Shown in pieces: positions 16,067-25,600 of a DNA stretch of 64,000 nucleotides. This DNA is from CAZTZL01 sp964617625 (GTDB taxonomy: Bacteria; Zhuqueibacterota; QNDG01; DSAB01): the NCBI GenBank assembly GCA_964617625.1, contig CAZTZL010000001.1:1-64000 (forward strand), given 5' to 3'. A program made the translations under genes and the position numbers. The notes below the pieces were generated by a model. It was not told the origin of the DNA and ran no database searches. It worked only from the letters and a program-made list of their open reading frames with translations. How positions within the stretch are numbered: position 1 is the first letter of the stretch; each line of letters opens with the position of its first letter.

Positions 16067-17326
16067 CTACTGAATCCAGTTATAACATTCACCACGTGGT
16101 TTGGTCTGGTTTTTATGCATGAAATAATCTTCTCTTTTAGGTATGCTTAATTCCACATATTCGATCCGTTTGTTGGCATCAAATTTCCATTGCATATCTT
16201 TTTTAGCTTTTTGATATTCGTCGTAAGCCATTTTATAAACGAGTTTGTCGTCAAAAGAAATTTTGCCGTCTCTCTTTGCAACGCATTTATCCGCAGCATT
16301 TTCGTATATCATACCCTTGGTTAAATAGGCAAGACCGTAACCGGGATCGATAGACAGTGCTTTTTGAACCTGAGTTAGTGCGGTTGTATACTGTTCGGCA
16401 CCAGAATAGCTCATGGCCAGATTGCATAGATTTTTTTTATCGTTTATCTGGATCCCTAAAATCTTTTTGTAGGTTGAAATAGCATTGCTGTATTGTTTTA
16501 GATTCTGATAGGCATCACCAATAAGTTCAAGAGCAGGAATATTTTCAGGTTCTTTTGAGATGACAAATTGCAGTTGTTCGACAGCTTTTGTATATTCACC
16601 GATCTGTGTGTATGCTTTTGCCAGTTCGATTCGCTTGTTTGTATTGTCTGATATCTGTTCGACAACTTTTTCCAGCGTAGCGATCAATTCGGTGATGTCC
16701 CCCCGTTGCTTATAAAGGTCACTCAATATTTGCTGAGTTTCCTGATCTTTCGGGTTCAATTCGGAAGCTTTGTTGTACGAATCAACGGCGCTTTCAATGT
16801 CCTGGTTCAGTCTGTAAAGCTCACCCCGTATTTTATAACTGGAAGCTGAATCGGGCTGTAATTCGATCAGTGTTTTAGAAAGTGAGAGTCCTTCATCAAG
16901 TCGACCCTGAATTTTATACAGGTGAATCAGAGCTGTATAATAATAGGCGTGATCGGGAGAAAAATCCAAACCCCGGCTGTAAGCCCATTCGGCACTGTCG
17001 GGTTGGTTGAGCATCGCATAACAGGTTCCCAGCCACTGATAGAGATATTTGGCTTTGATTCCGGAAGTATCTATTTCGGATGCTTTAAGGAAGAAATTTT
17101 TGGCTTTTTCCCAGTTTTGCTGCTTGTAACGTTCGTATCCCAGACTCAAATTCAAATTGATTTGATGCTCATGCGCCTGCCGTAAAGAATCATCAATTGC
17201 CTTTTGCTGCTCTATTGTTAGTTGCCGGGGTTGTGTTCCGGCACATCCAATGAGATACATTATAGCAATTGAAATTGAAAACAGCAATAATGCATAAACA
17301 ATAAAAATCCTTGGTTTTAAATTCAC
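16067..17326 (-). CDS. TPR-repeat lipoprotein
   Basis: A 419-residue exported protein with an N-terminal hydrophobic segment and a lipobox LIGC, so it is probably lipid-anchored. The rest is built from about nine tetratricopeptide repeats, for example FFLKASEIDTSGIKAKYLYQ, SYNKASELNPKDQETQQILS and ALTQVQKALSIDPGYGLAYL. TPR lipoproteins act as scaffolds for envelope complexes; the specific partner is unknown. The start is taken as GTG at 17326, where AAGGAGG lies 7 nt upstream; an in-frame ATG at 17353 has no such site. Confidence 0.8.
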   Translation of the reverse strand: MNLKPRIFIVYALLLFSISIAIMYLIGCAGTQPRQLTIEQQKAIDDSLRQAHEHQINLNLSLGYERYKQQNWEKAKNFFLKASEIDTSGIKAKYLYQWLGTCYAMLNQPDSAEWAYSRGLDFSPDHAYYYTALIHLYKIQGRLDEGLSLSKTLIELQPDSASSYKIRGELYRLNQDIESAVDSYNKASELNPKDQETQQILSDLYKQRGDITELIATLEKVVEQISDNTNKRIELAKAYTQIGEYTKAVEQLQFVISKEPENIPALELIGDAYQNLKQYSNAISTYKKILGIQINDKKNLCNLAMSYSGAEQYTTALTQVQKALSIDPGYGLAYLTKGMIYENAADKCVAKRDGKISFDDKLVYKMAYDEYQKAKKDMQWKFDANKRIEYVELSIPKREDYFMHKNQTKPRGECYNWIQ

Positions 17327-17492
17327 TTGTTTTCCTCCTTGAAATCTAAACAATGAAATTTTTGATTAATAAAGTCTTATTTTAAAGAATCTGATATTCA
17401 AAATCAAGAAAAATTTTATAATAGCAACTCGTTTGCACCTTATAAAAACGGGCAGTGCAGACGGTAAGCGAATAACGAAAATTCAATTTCGA
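17327..17492. other. Intergenic, no feature recognised
   Basis: About 165 bp of AT-rich sequence between the TPR lipoprotein gene and the upstream barrel gene. It should contain the promoter of the leftward TPR-rpiB unit. A GG/GC pair resembling a sigma-54 site has a 12-bp rather than 10-bp spacer and was not accepted. Confidence 0.5.
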
Positions 17493-18695
17493 TCAATAGC
17501 GTCGAATGAACCATTTCTCACTGCCCGAAACAGAAAGAGTAATTCTGAATAAATTTTCAGAAAGGCCGTTTTTCTTCAGGGAACCACGCTGGCCAAATCC
17601 CAGTGCAATGTCGATTTGTGAGATATTCAAGAGCAGGGGTAATCCGACACCAAAAGTCAGCCATTTTTCCATTATCGACTGATCATCAAAATCATTTACG
17701 AAGAATGGTTGATAGCAGATCCCAAAGCGGTAACTCATTCGTTTTAAATATGGATCAAACGCATCTTCCGAGGGGTGAACTTCTGTACCCAGTGCAACAC
17801 GATATGTATCCCGGATCTGCTGAACCGTTTGACCATTGATTTCCAGTTGTGACCAACTCTGTTTATTAAAATCCAAACCGATCAATCCGATTTGACCAAT
17901 TCCATATGAAATTCCCACTCCCCAGGAAGAAGGCAATTTGATTGAACCGCGATGTACAAGTGCATTCGTTGTATAATTATAATAGGTATCGGTTTTACTG
18001 TCCAAGTCGGTTTTGGGCCGATATATTGCGCCCACTTGCAATGCGGATATTGGATGAATCAAAATCCCCGCAGTGAAGCCATATCCATTATTTTTAGTTG
18101 AAAGCAAATCGCTTGTCGAGACAAAGTCTGTATTCTCATAGGTGACTTTCCAATCTTCATTTATTTTTCCGAAGATATAATCACCGGAAAGACCAAGCGC
18201 TATTTTCGGAGTAATCCCAAAAAACATTGAAAATGAAAAGGTGTTCAGTCCTCCATTTCCCTGCACGGATTTTATAAATAATTCTTCGGATTGTTCCTGT
18301 TGAAAACTGAGATAATAATCGACACGGGTATATGGACTCATTGAAGCCGAGAATCCCAATCCTTTTCCGACGGGCAATACGAATGTGAATCCATCAAAGT
18401 TGGCATATTGTGAGGTTGCTTTTCCCGATTCATCTTTGTATTTATTCTGTTCATAAAAATACTGGAGGCTCAATGTGGTTTTATGAATTTGCTGCAGCCC
18501 GGCAGGATTTAACCGGGATACTGCGTATTGAGAGGGAACAGCAATTGCCACACCTCCCATACTCATTGACCTGGCGTTTGGAAACGCAAAAGGAATACCC
18601 ACACCATATGATGAAAGTACGCTTCCTCCCATGATTTGAGAAGAGAATAGAAAAAAAATTAATAAAACAAAATAAAATTGAAGGGTACGTCTCAT
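17493..18695 (-). CDS. OMPP1/PorV-like outer-membrane beta-barrel protein
   Basis: A 400-residue protein with a signal peptide (about 1-23). The early ARSMSMGGVAIAV...LNPAGLQQI segment is the hallmark of the FadL/OMPP1/PorV-type barrels common in FCB bacteria. Alternating hydrophobic strands run to the C-terminus, with repeated FGI, LGLSGDYIFG and GVGISYGIG patterns. Such proteins serve as transport barrels or as T9SS shuttle factors (PorV); which applies here cannot be read from sequence. It follows the lipoprotein gene by 33 bp with GGAGAA before the ATG, so the pair forms an operon. Confidence 0.8.
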   Translation of the reverse strand: MRRTLQFYFVLLIFFLFSSQIMGGSVLSSYGVGIPFAFPNARSMSMGGVAIAVPSQYAVSRLNPAGLQQIHKTTLSLQYFYEQNKYKDESGKATSQYANFDGFTFVLPVGKGLGFSASMSPYTRVDYYLSFQQEQSEELFIKSVQGNGGLNTFSFSMFFGITPKIALGLSGDYIFGKINEDWKVTYENTDFVSTSDLLSTKNNGYGFTAGILIHPISALQVGAIYRPKTDLDSKTDTYYNYTTNALVHRGSIKLPSSWGVGISYGIGQIGLIGLDFNKQSWSQLEINGQTVQQIRDTYRVALGTEVHPSEDAFDPYLKRMSYRFGICYQPFFVNDFDDQSIMEKWLTFGVGLPLLLNISQIDIALGFGQRGSLKKNGLSENLFRITLSVSGSEKWFIRRY

Positions 18696-18728
18696 GCTGA
18701 TTTCTCCAAATAATCACGTGCTTTGTGT

Positions 18729-19895
18729 TTAAAGCCGGCTTGATGGCGGCAATGTATAGTAAACTTCCAGATGAGGCTGTAAAAGGGAATCGGATTCCGT
18801 GCTGAAAAATCCCCTCTGATGAAGATTGTACACTTCGTTGCTGCCTTTTAATATAAGGCCATAATTTTCCGATTTTCCGGATGTCCAATTCTGCATAATC
18901 GAGGTGATATTGAAGGTAGCAGAATCACCGCTCACTGTTCCAAGTGCAGATATTGTTGAATCCAGCTCGACGGATGAAATGGGCCATATTACACTGTTTT
19001 TGATCGGGTAGGTATAGATATAAAAGGATGTGCTGTTGTCCGGGACCGATAGAAGTGTATCCACATGCAAAACAATCAGTGCTCTGTTTATCGTAGCGTC
19101 TTCCTGAATAGATGTTACGTCAAAGTTTAAAAAAGACCGGAGAGCGGAACCATTTGTAACAAAAATGCGGTCGGAACGCTCGGTTTGCTTGGAAGTAGCA
19201 ATAAATGCATCTTGTATTGGAGAGATTGTCTCGTGGAACTGGGTAGTGTCCTGTGTGGCGTAAATATCCAGTTTGGGACCACCCGACAGCGCCCGGCTGT
19301 CAAATCCAACAACAAAATCAGATAAATCATAAGAGATAAGTATTCCGTAATTATTATCTGCAGTAGCAGTATCTATCCAGGACTGGACAGTGAGAATTGG
19401 AATCCGAAAAGTGATTTTTAAGGAATCCAGATTGGCGGCGATTTCGGCTGCATTGAGTTCAAAGGTTGTAATTTCTTCTCCGACCTGATCTTGTTTGAAA
19501 GTTTCCCAGGTAGTTTCGTATTCATCCCAGTCATTTTGAATTAGATGAACCGATGCTGTAAACACTCCGGTCGATGGTCCGATGATTTCATCTGGTGTCA
19601 ATGTCACAACGGCGCTGTCCAAAGTACCACTGTCAGGCAGATTTGAAAACCATATCAGCGTTTTTGCTTTAACGTATTCGGTTTCACCCAGATACAGATA
19701 AGAAGAGATACCGCATTCAGTATCATTATGATAAAATGTATCGAGGGGGGAGGCGTAGAATACGGTATCTTTTTCAGCCCCGCGTGGTTCGATATACTTT
19801 GATCCGACCGGATTTTTACTGTTTTTACCACATTCAACAAACGCAATCAACAATCCGAGAATTACAATAAAATTGAAAATAGATTTATATTTCAT
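18729..19895 (-). CDS. Lipoprotein with DNRLRE-like domains
   Basis: A 388-residue exported protein. The signal peptide ends at a Cys in AFVECGK, a plausible though non-ideal lipobox. Two similar halves (about 40-215 and 220-385) each show the DNRLRE-type pattern, with YLYLGE or FVTNGS early, S-x-LxFD or IWFSNLP strands, then ITS/NAAE...W and a final GPKLDIY or QPHLEVYYT strand. These beta-sandwich domains are found in secreted surface proteins of FCB and other bacteria. It heads a two-gene unit with the OMPP1-like barrel. AAGGA precedes the ATG. Confidence 0.7.
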   Translation of the reverse strand: MKYKSIFNFIVILGLLIAFVECGKNSKNPVGSKYIEPRGAEKDTVFYASPLDTFYHNDTECGISSYLYLGETEYVKAKTLIWFSNLPDSGTLDSAVVTLTPDEIIGPSTGVFTASVHLIQNDWDEYETTWETFKQDQVGEEITTFELNAAEIAANLDSLKITFRIPILTVQSWIDTATADNNYGILISYDLSDFVVGFDSRALSGGPKLDIYATQDTTQFHETISPIQDAFIATSKQTERSDRIFVTNGSALRSFLNFDVTSIQEDATINRALIVLHVDTLLSVPDNSTSFYIYTYPIKNSVIWPISSVELDSTISALGTVSGDSATFNITSIMQNWTSGKSENYGLILKGSNEVYNLHQRGFFSTESDSLLQPHLEVYYTLPPSSRL

Positions 19896-20237
19896 GTATG
19901 TCCTTTTATTTTGTAAATCTTAAGATTCAACAATACTAACCTGATTTGGTTCCGAATTGTAATTTATTTTAAAGATTTAGTTTACGATATTTTTCGCACT
20001 TTGTCAAGTGAGATAAAGCGCTTTTTAAAAGTGATAGGCGTATTGTTTTTGACGATCTTAAAATGAATTTTTAAAGGTTGATCTTCATCCCGACAAGTTG
20101 AGGTTCGTTTTTAAACTGAGTGGTGCTAAAAGGTGATGCCCGAATTATATTCAACTGTTTTGGAGTGAGTAAAAAAATCACCCTGATTATTCGGAATAGT
20201 TATTGATATAAATATCGGACTCATTCAATGTCAAGTT
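19896..20237. other. Intergenic region with short palindromes
   Basis: About 340 bp between the glycosyltransferase stop and the lipoprotein start, both leftward. It contains CACTT-TGTC-AAGTG and the palindrome AAAGCGCTTT around 20010-20030. These are not followed by a T-run in the leftward direction, so a terminator is not supported. The promoter for the leftward lipoprotein-barrel unit probably lies here; none was clear enough to place. Confidence 0.45.
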
Positions 20238-22298
20238 TTAAAAAAATTGTCTGGGCTGCAATTTTTGTCTTGGTTTTCCACCCAGCCGGATTCCTTTCAG
20301 ATAACACTGCCTGGCTTTTTCTTTTTGATTTAAAATGGTATAAAGGCATGACATGTCAATAAAAATATCGCCTTTTCTGGGATCATATTTGGATAATTGA
20401 TGCAGATGTTGAAGCGCTTTCGTGTACGATTTCTGTTTATATGCAAGTGTATATAGGATACGATGTGCCTCAATTGCATTTGCATTTAATGTTAATGCCT
20501 GTTTGGCCAGCTGGGAGGCTTGCTTGTAAAATCCTCCTGTGGCAAGGACGTAAGCCGTGTTACTCGCATGCAAAGCTCCCTCGAAAGTAAAGTCATCCAA
20601 TTGAAAAGCGTATTGGAACGATTTAAGCGACTCTTGATAATAATGGGTCTTCAATGGATTTTTATCCATGACAAACTGTCGATACCGATAAAGGCAGGCG
20701 ATTCCTCTTTTTGACCATAGTCTTGCCAGGCTAAGTCGATCAATCCGGCTTAAATTATTCAAAACAAGTTTTTCAGGGGAAAATTGTCGACAGAATTCAT
20801 CATCCAAACGTCGTGATATAGAGGAGTCTTTTGGAGAAGTAAGGAAGGGACCGGCAATTTGATAATTCAGTTTAGATAACAATGTATTGAGATAGGGTAC
20901 CTGTATTTCAATCAGTATATGATCATTTTTGGAAAAATTGATTTTATTGAAATCATCAACATTATTTTTGAATCCAAGTATTGAAAAATCTTTGTCGTTG
21001 TTTCCGGTAAAAATCAGATAAAATAAATGATAAGCGATTTCATCTGAAACAGGATAAATTAGATAATGATCCGGGATATTGGATAAAAGATATGAGGAGA
21101 ATACTTCTGATGTGTTCTTTTTTGAAATATCCATATGAGGAATATGCAGGATGATAAGAAGGAATACAGGAATCAGAATGAAAGGTCTCATCCAATTTTT
21201 TAATAGTAAAATTAGTTGACCTGTTCCGGCAGTAAGTGGAGCAATAAAAAGGATGAGGCACGGGACAAAATAGGCATCCATATTCACCATTTGTTTGAAA
21301 TTGAGATTCATTGGAATTAAAATACCGAATAGGATTGTGCACAACAAAGCTGCCAATAATAGCTGGTAAATTGAAGATTTGTTTTTTGATTTCAATAATT
21401 TCCAGCCGGCAATTATTGAAAGAAGAATACCTGGTATCCCAAGATTTAAAATTATGATCTTGAATGTCTGGACGATCGAAATGCCAATTGCGTAACTGCC
21501 TGCCGAATCCTGAGATTTATATTTTGCTCTTGTCAGATAGTTAAAAAACGTTTTAAACGAATGAATATCATATCTGGCCAATATGGGTGAAAGCGCGGAT
21601 CGTATCGGTAAGTAAGCAAAAATTGAAAGACCTAAAAAAACAAAAAGCAGACAAAGGAAAAAATCTCGTTTAATAAAAGAAGGACGGGAGAGTAATCTTT
21701 TTAAAGTTAGTATTGGAAAAATTAATATAACAACAATGTAATATCCCAGTGTGAGTGCAATTCCAAAAAAATATGCTGAAGCATATAGGTGAGATATTTT
21801 TTCTCCTCGATCCAAATACGCATTGAAGAAATAGATAGAAAGAGCGATAAAAAAAGCCTGGAAATTATAGACCTCAGTAAATGTTGCATATGTCCAGACA
21901 GTGGAGGCGGTTCCATAAATTACAGTGACGATGAAAATGATTATTAGCCGTGATAATTTCGATATATGCACCGTAATAAATTGACTCGAGATCATTGCCA
22001 CAATAATGCATGTGAGTGAGGAGAAGACTGCGGTCAGATGATTCATCGCCGAAGCAGGATTTGAAGGATTCAATAAAATTGCGATTCGTCCAACAAGCCA
22101 AAAAAGGGGATGTCCATATGCATGTCCAATGCCGAGCGAGTTCGAAACAGTGATAAATTCACCGGAATCTCCCCAGTAAATACCTTTTGCATTTGTTAAT
22201 TCATACAGGATGAATATAAATAGGCCACAAAACAGTGGAAAGAGTGAAGCGAAAAAATTATTAAATCGGTTATGTTTATTCAAAAAAGTTGTTTCCAT
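20238..22298 (-). CDS. DUF2723 membrane glycosyltransferase (GT117-like) with TPR tail
   Basis: A 686-residue protein with about 11 membrane helices in its first 420 residues. The family signature WGDSGEF lies in the first periplasmic loop, followed by HAYGHPLFWLVGR; these DUF2723 features resemble protein O-mannosyltransferase folds. The C-terminal third (about 540-686) holds two or three TPR repeats ending near YLKGIRLGGKPRQK. In FCB bacteria such enzymes are thought to glycosylate exported proteins. Its position just upstream, and divergent from, the giant Ig protein and pilus locus makes those proteins candidate substrates (inference). Confidence 0.8.
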   Translation of the reverse strand: METTFLNKHNRFNNFFASLFPLFCGLFIFILYELTNAKGIYWGDSGEFITVSNSLGIGHAYGHPLFWLVGRIAILLNPSNPASAMNHLTAVFSSLTCIIVAMISSQFITVHISKLSRLIIIFIVTVIYGTASTVWTYATFTEVYNFQAFFIALSIYFFNAYLDRGEKISHLYASAYFFGIALTLGYYIVVILIFPILTLKRLLSRPSFIKRDFFLCLLFVFLGLSIFAYLPIRSALSPILARYDIHSFKTFFNYLTRAKYKSQDSAGSYAIGISIVQTFKIIILNLGIPGILLSIIAGWKLLKSKNKSSIYQLLLAALLCTILFGILIPMNLNFKQMVNMDAYFVPCLILFIAPLTAGTGQLILLLKNWMRPFILIPVFLLIILHIPHMDISKKNTSEVFSSYLLSNIPDHYLIYPVSDEIAYHLFYLIFTGNNDKDFSILGFKNNVDDFNKINFSKNDHILIEIQVPYLNTLLSKLNYQIAGPFLTSPKDSSISRRLDDEFCRQFSPEKLVLNNLSRIDRLSLARLWSKRGIACLYRYRQFVMDKNPLKTHYYQESLKSFQYAFQLDDFTFEGALHASNTAYVLATGGFYKQASQLAKQALTLNANAIEAHRILYTLAYKQKSYTKALQHLHQLSKYDPRKGDIFIDMSCLYTILNQKEKARQCYLKGIRLGGKPRQKLQPRQFF

Positions 22299-22440
22299 TT
22301 TATAATTCTTTTATTTCCGATATAGGAATTCTGGCAGAAGATAAAACCGGGGATTTCCTAAATATTCTTTGCTAATTTAATTTATTAAAAAATAAAAGTC
22401 AAGAAAGGTTTCACGTCCCCTTTATAAACGCTCCCCATTT

Positions 22441-22488
22441 TTTAAGGAAAAAAGGTTCAATGAGACGGTAGGAAAGTTTTTCCTTAAA
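22441..22488. promoter_or_regulatory. 12-bp inverted repeat, possible activator site
   Basis: TTTAAGGAAAAA (22441-22452) is repeated in inverse at 22477-22488 (TTTTTCCTTAAA) with a 24-nt spacer. Its centre is about 123 bp upstream of the start predicted from the sigma-54 promoter at 22561. That is a typical distance for an enhancer-binding activator. A long-looped RNA hairpin is an alternative. Confidence 0.5.
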
Positions 22489-22560
22489 CTTAAAACTTAC
22501 GATAAACATCAAATTTATAACTAATATAAATACAATATCTTATATAATACTGTTTCTATA

Positions 22561-22577
22561 TGGTATGCAGTTTGCAT
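22561..22577 (+). promoter_or_regulatory. Sigma-54 (-24/-12) promoter of the giant Ig protein/pilus locus
   Basis: TGGTA-N7-TTTGCAT has GG at 22562-22563 and GC at 22574-22575 with exactly 10 bp between. The -12 half is consensus; the -24 half has GGTA instead of GGCA. The predicted transcript starts near 22587, about 100 bp before the ATG at 22687. The internal ATGCA-GTT-TGCAT palindrome is noted. Confidence 0.6.
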
Positions 22578-22686
22578 AAAAGCTTATCGAGCAATAGTAA
22601 CCATAAGAGTTAACGATCCAATTTATAGTGGACGAAAGGATAAAAAATTGGTGAATTTGTTTTTGATTATGCCAAAGGGGATATCG

Positions 22687-25600
22687 ATGCATAGACTAAC
22701 ACAATTCTTGAAACCAAGCGTTCGGATTTTATCAATCCTGATTATTTTCTTTATCCCTGTCTTGCTGCACAGTGCATCAGTCTCAGTGTCCTGGAACAGT
22801 AACACAGAACCGGATTTGGCCGGGTATCAGGTTTATTACGGAACGCAATCCGGGAATTATGGTGTCGTCATTGATGTCGGTAATGTCACAGAATATACGG
22901 TTAGTGGCCTTGAAGTAGGTAAATCCTACTATTTCGCCGTTACTGCCTATGATGAAAACTGGAACGAAAGCGATTATTCTGATGAAGTGATCTATCAAGT
23001 TGCCGACACCCAAAAACCCATGATTACATCTGTCTCCTGTTTACAAAGTGACAGAATTCGAGTTGTGTTTAATGAGCCGGTCGAAAAATTATCTGCCGAG
23101 CTGATTACCAATTATCGTATCAATACGGGAACCCAGGTTATTATACAAAATGCGGAACTTGGCACAGACCTGATTACCGTGACGCTGACAACAACCCAGC
23201 ACAGCAATGGCACCTATATGCTTACTGTCAACAATGTCCGGGACAGGGCAACTGTTCCCAATACAATGGATCAGTCTCAGATAAATTACACATGGCAGGG
23301 AACAGATCAGACTCCGCCCGCAATAGTCAGTGCAGAATTGAAAACACGCGATTTTCTTTTGGTTACATTCAGCGAGCCATTGAATCAAACCACTGCACTT
23401 CAGACGTCAAACTATAATATTTCTCCATCAATCGCGATCAATTTTCTCAGTATCGATCAAACTTTTACAAAAATAACGATTAATACAGCCGAACACGCTT
23501 CCGGTTTGGAATATACATTGACTGTAAATAATGTCCAGGATGGGGCGGGAAATACGATTACCGCCAACAGTCAGAAAAAATATCAATGGATTTCGGAGGA
23601 TACAACTCCGCCCGATTTAATTGCTGCAAGACTCAACAATATTACCTCGCTGGAGCTGGAATTCAGTGAACCGCTTGATCAAACCTCAGCACAAAATGTA
23701 CAAAATTATTCGATCTCTCCCTCCGTAAATATAACACAAGTCAGTCTCGATGTTACCCGGACAATTGTTACTTTGACCACTGCGGCACATTCGGGGGGAA
23801 CATATGTCGTTACAGTCAGTAATATCGGCGATGATGAAAATCCTCCAAATGTAATTTCGACACCTCAGCACAAGGAATATGTCTATACGCCTCCAGACCA
23901 GACACCTCCCACGCTCGTGGCTGCAGAGGTAACGAGCGGCAATTTGTTGCGTGTCACATTTAGTGAGCCGTTGGATGACGTCAGTTCGACAAACATCAAT
24001 AATTATACAATTAGTCCCAGTCTTTCAATAGAGAGTGCTTCCCTGGATGTGACGAGAAAGATTGTTCTTCTTGTCACAACGCAATCCCATGTTGCCGGTA
24101 CTTATCGTCTTACAGTTAGCAATATCAAGGATCGGGCCACGACTCCCAACACGATACAGGCTAATTCCTTTGTTGATTATTCGTACAATCCTCCGGATAT
24201 CACTCCTCCCGTATTGACGAAAGCGGTCCTGCACGGAGCCAATGTACTGGAACTTTTCTTCAGCGAATCTCTGGATCGCGTTTCCAGTGAAACTGAAAGT
24301 AATTATCTGATTACGCCCTCTGTTGCAATACAGAATGCCACTCTTGTGGGAGATTCATTGAACCGGGTATATCTGGCTACCGGAAATCATCAGCAGGGAG
24401 TCTCCTATACAATCAAAGTTACCAATGTTTTTGACAAGGCGACTGTACCCAATGTGATTGTTTCAGGAACAAAAGGATACGATTTACCATCAATGGATAC
24501 GACCCCTCCTGCGCTCGTGAATGTAAAATTGCAGGGTGACAGTTTTCTCGAACTGGAGTTCAGCGAACCCCTGGATCAAGTTTCTGCTACTAATATTGGA
24601 TGCTATGCCATTACTCCAGCTATTTCTATAACCGAAGCGAGCATAGACAACTCATTAAAAAAAGTTTTTCTCAAGACCGGAACACATGTACATGGCATGC
24701 AATATACACTCACAGTGAACAATGTTAAGGATATTGCCACTCCGGCAAACAGCATCCAGCAAAATACGCAGCGAACCTATACCTGTGGCGAAACCGACAA
24801 CATTCCTCCCAGACTGATTATGGCAGACCTTCATGGAACGCAGATGCTTGAACTTTCTTTTAGCGAAGCCCTGGATGCGAGTTCGGCACTGGATAAAAGC
24901 CATTATAGCATTTCAAACGGAATAGCAGTTTACAATGTGAGTATCAGCCAATCCCAGATGCAGGTCTTTCTTGAAACATCGGTTCATCAGCAGGGAAGCT
25001 ATACAGTTACTGTGACCGGAGTTAAAGATCTTTCTGTAACACCCAATGTGATTGGTTCCGAGAATAAATATGTTTATACATATACACCCGTCGATACGGA
25101 AAGACCGGTTCTTCTTAGTGTTGAATTGTTAAATACAACCATGTTGAAATTGAGATTCAGCGAAGCGCTGAACCGTATTTCCGCTGAAGATACATCCAAT
25201 TATTCTATTAACAACGGTGTGAAAGTGGTGCGGGCTATTCTTGATGTCGAAATGACAAATGTAATTCTGCAGACCACGGTTCATCAAATCGGCAGCTTTA
25301 CCCTTCTTGTGAAAAATATTCAAGATGGATCCCAGGCCAAGAATGTGATTTTGCCAAATACATACATTCAGTATGATTATCTGCCTGAGGACAACAGTTC
25401 TCCGAAAATAGTTTCCAGTATTCTTCATACGGATCAGATGCTGGTAGTCACTTTTAGTGAACCTCTCGATTCGGCAAGTGCACAGGAAAAGAGCAACTAT
25501 TTCATCAATAACAATATTCAGATTCATGATATTTTTCTTTCTTCATCCGAAGGACAGGTTGTTCTTGAAACATCTCCGCATGCTGCAGGAGAATATGAAT

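Larger units (their letters stand above)
22299..22686. other. Divergent intergenic region controlling the glycosyltransferase and pilus locus
   Basis: About 390 bp, AT-rich. It holds a 12-bp inverted repeat (22441-22488) and a sigma-54 type promoter (22561-22577) reading right. No promoter for the leftward glycosyltransferase was convincing. Short in-frame extensions upstream of 22687 (from TTG 22648 or GTG 22651) are possible but unlikely. Confidence 0.6.

Noticed and set aside
17354..17492. Possible leftward sigma-54 promoter (GGTGCA...TTGCT on the minus strand)
   Set aside because: The GG-to-GC spacing is 12 bp; a sigma-54 promoter needs 10.
22648..22686. Earlier start codons for the giant Ig protein (TTG 22648, GTG 22651, ATG 22669)
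   Set aside because: They would place 6-13 extra residues before the signal peptide and lack a better ribosome site than the ATG at 22687.
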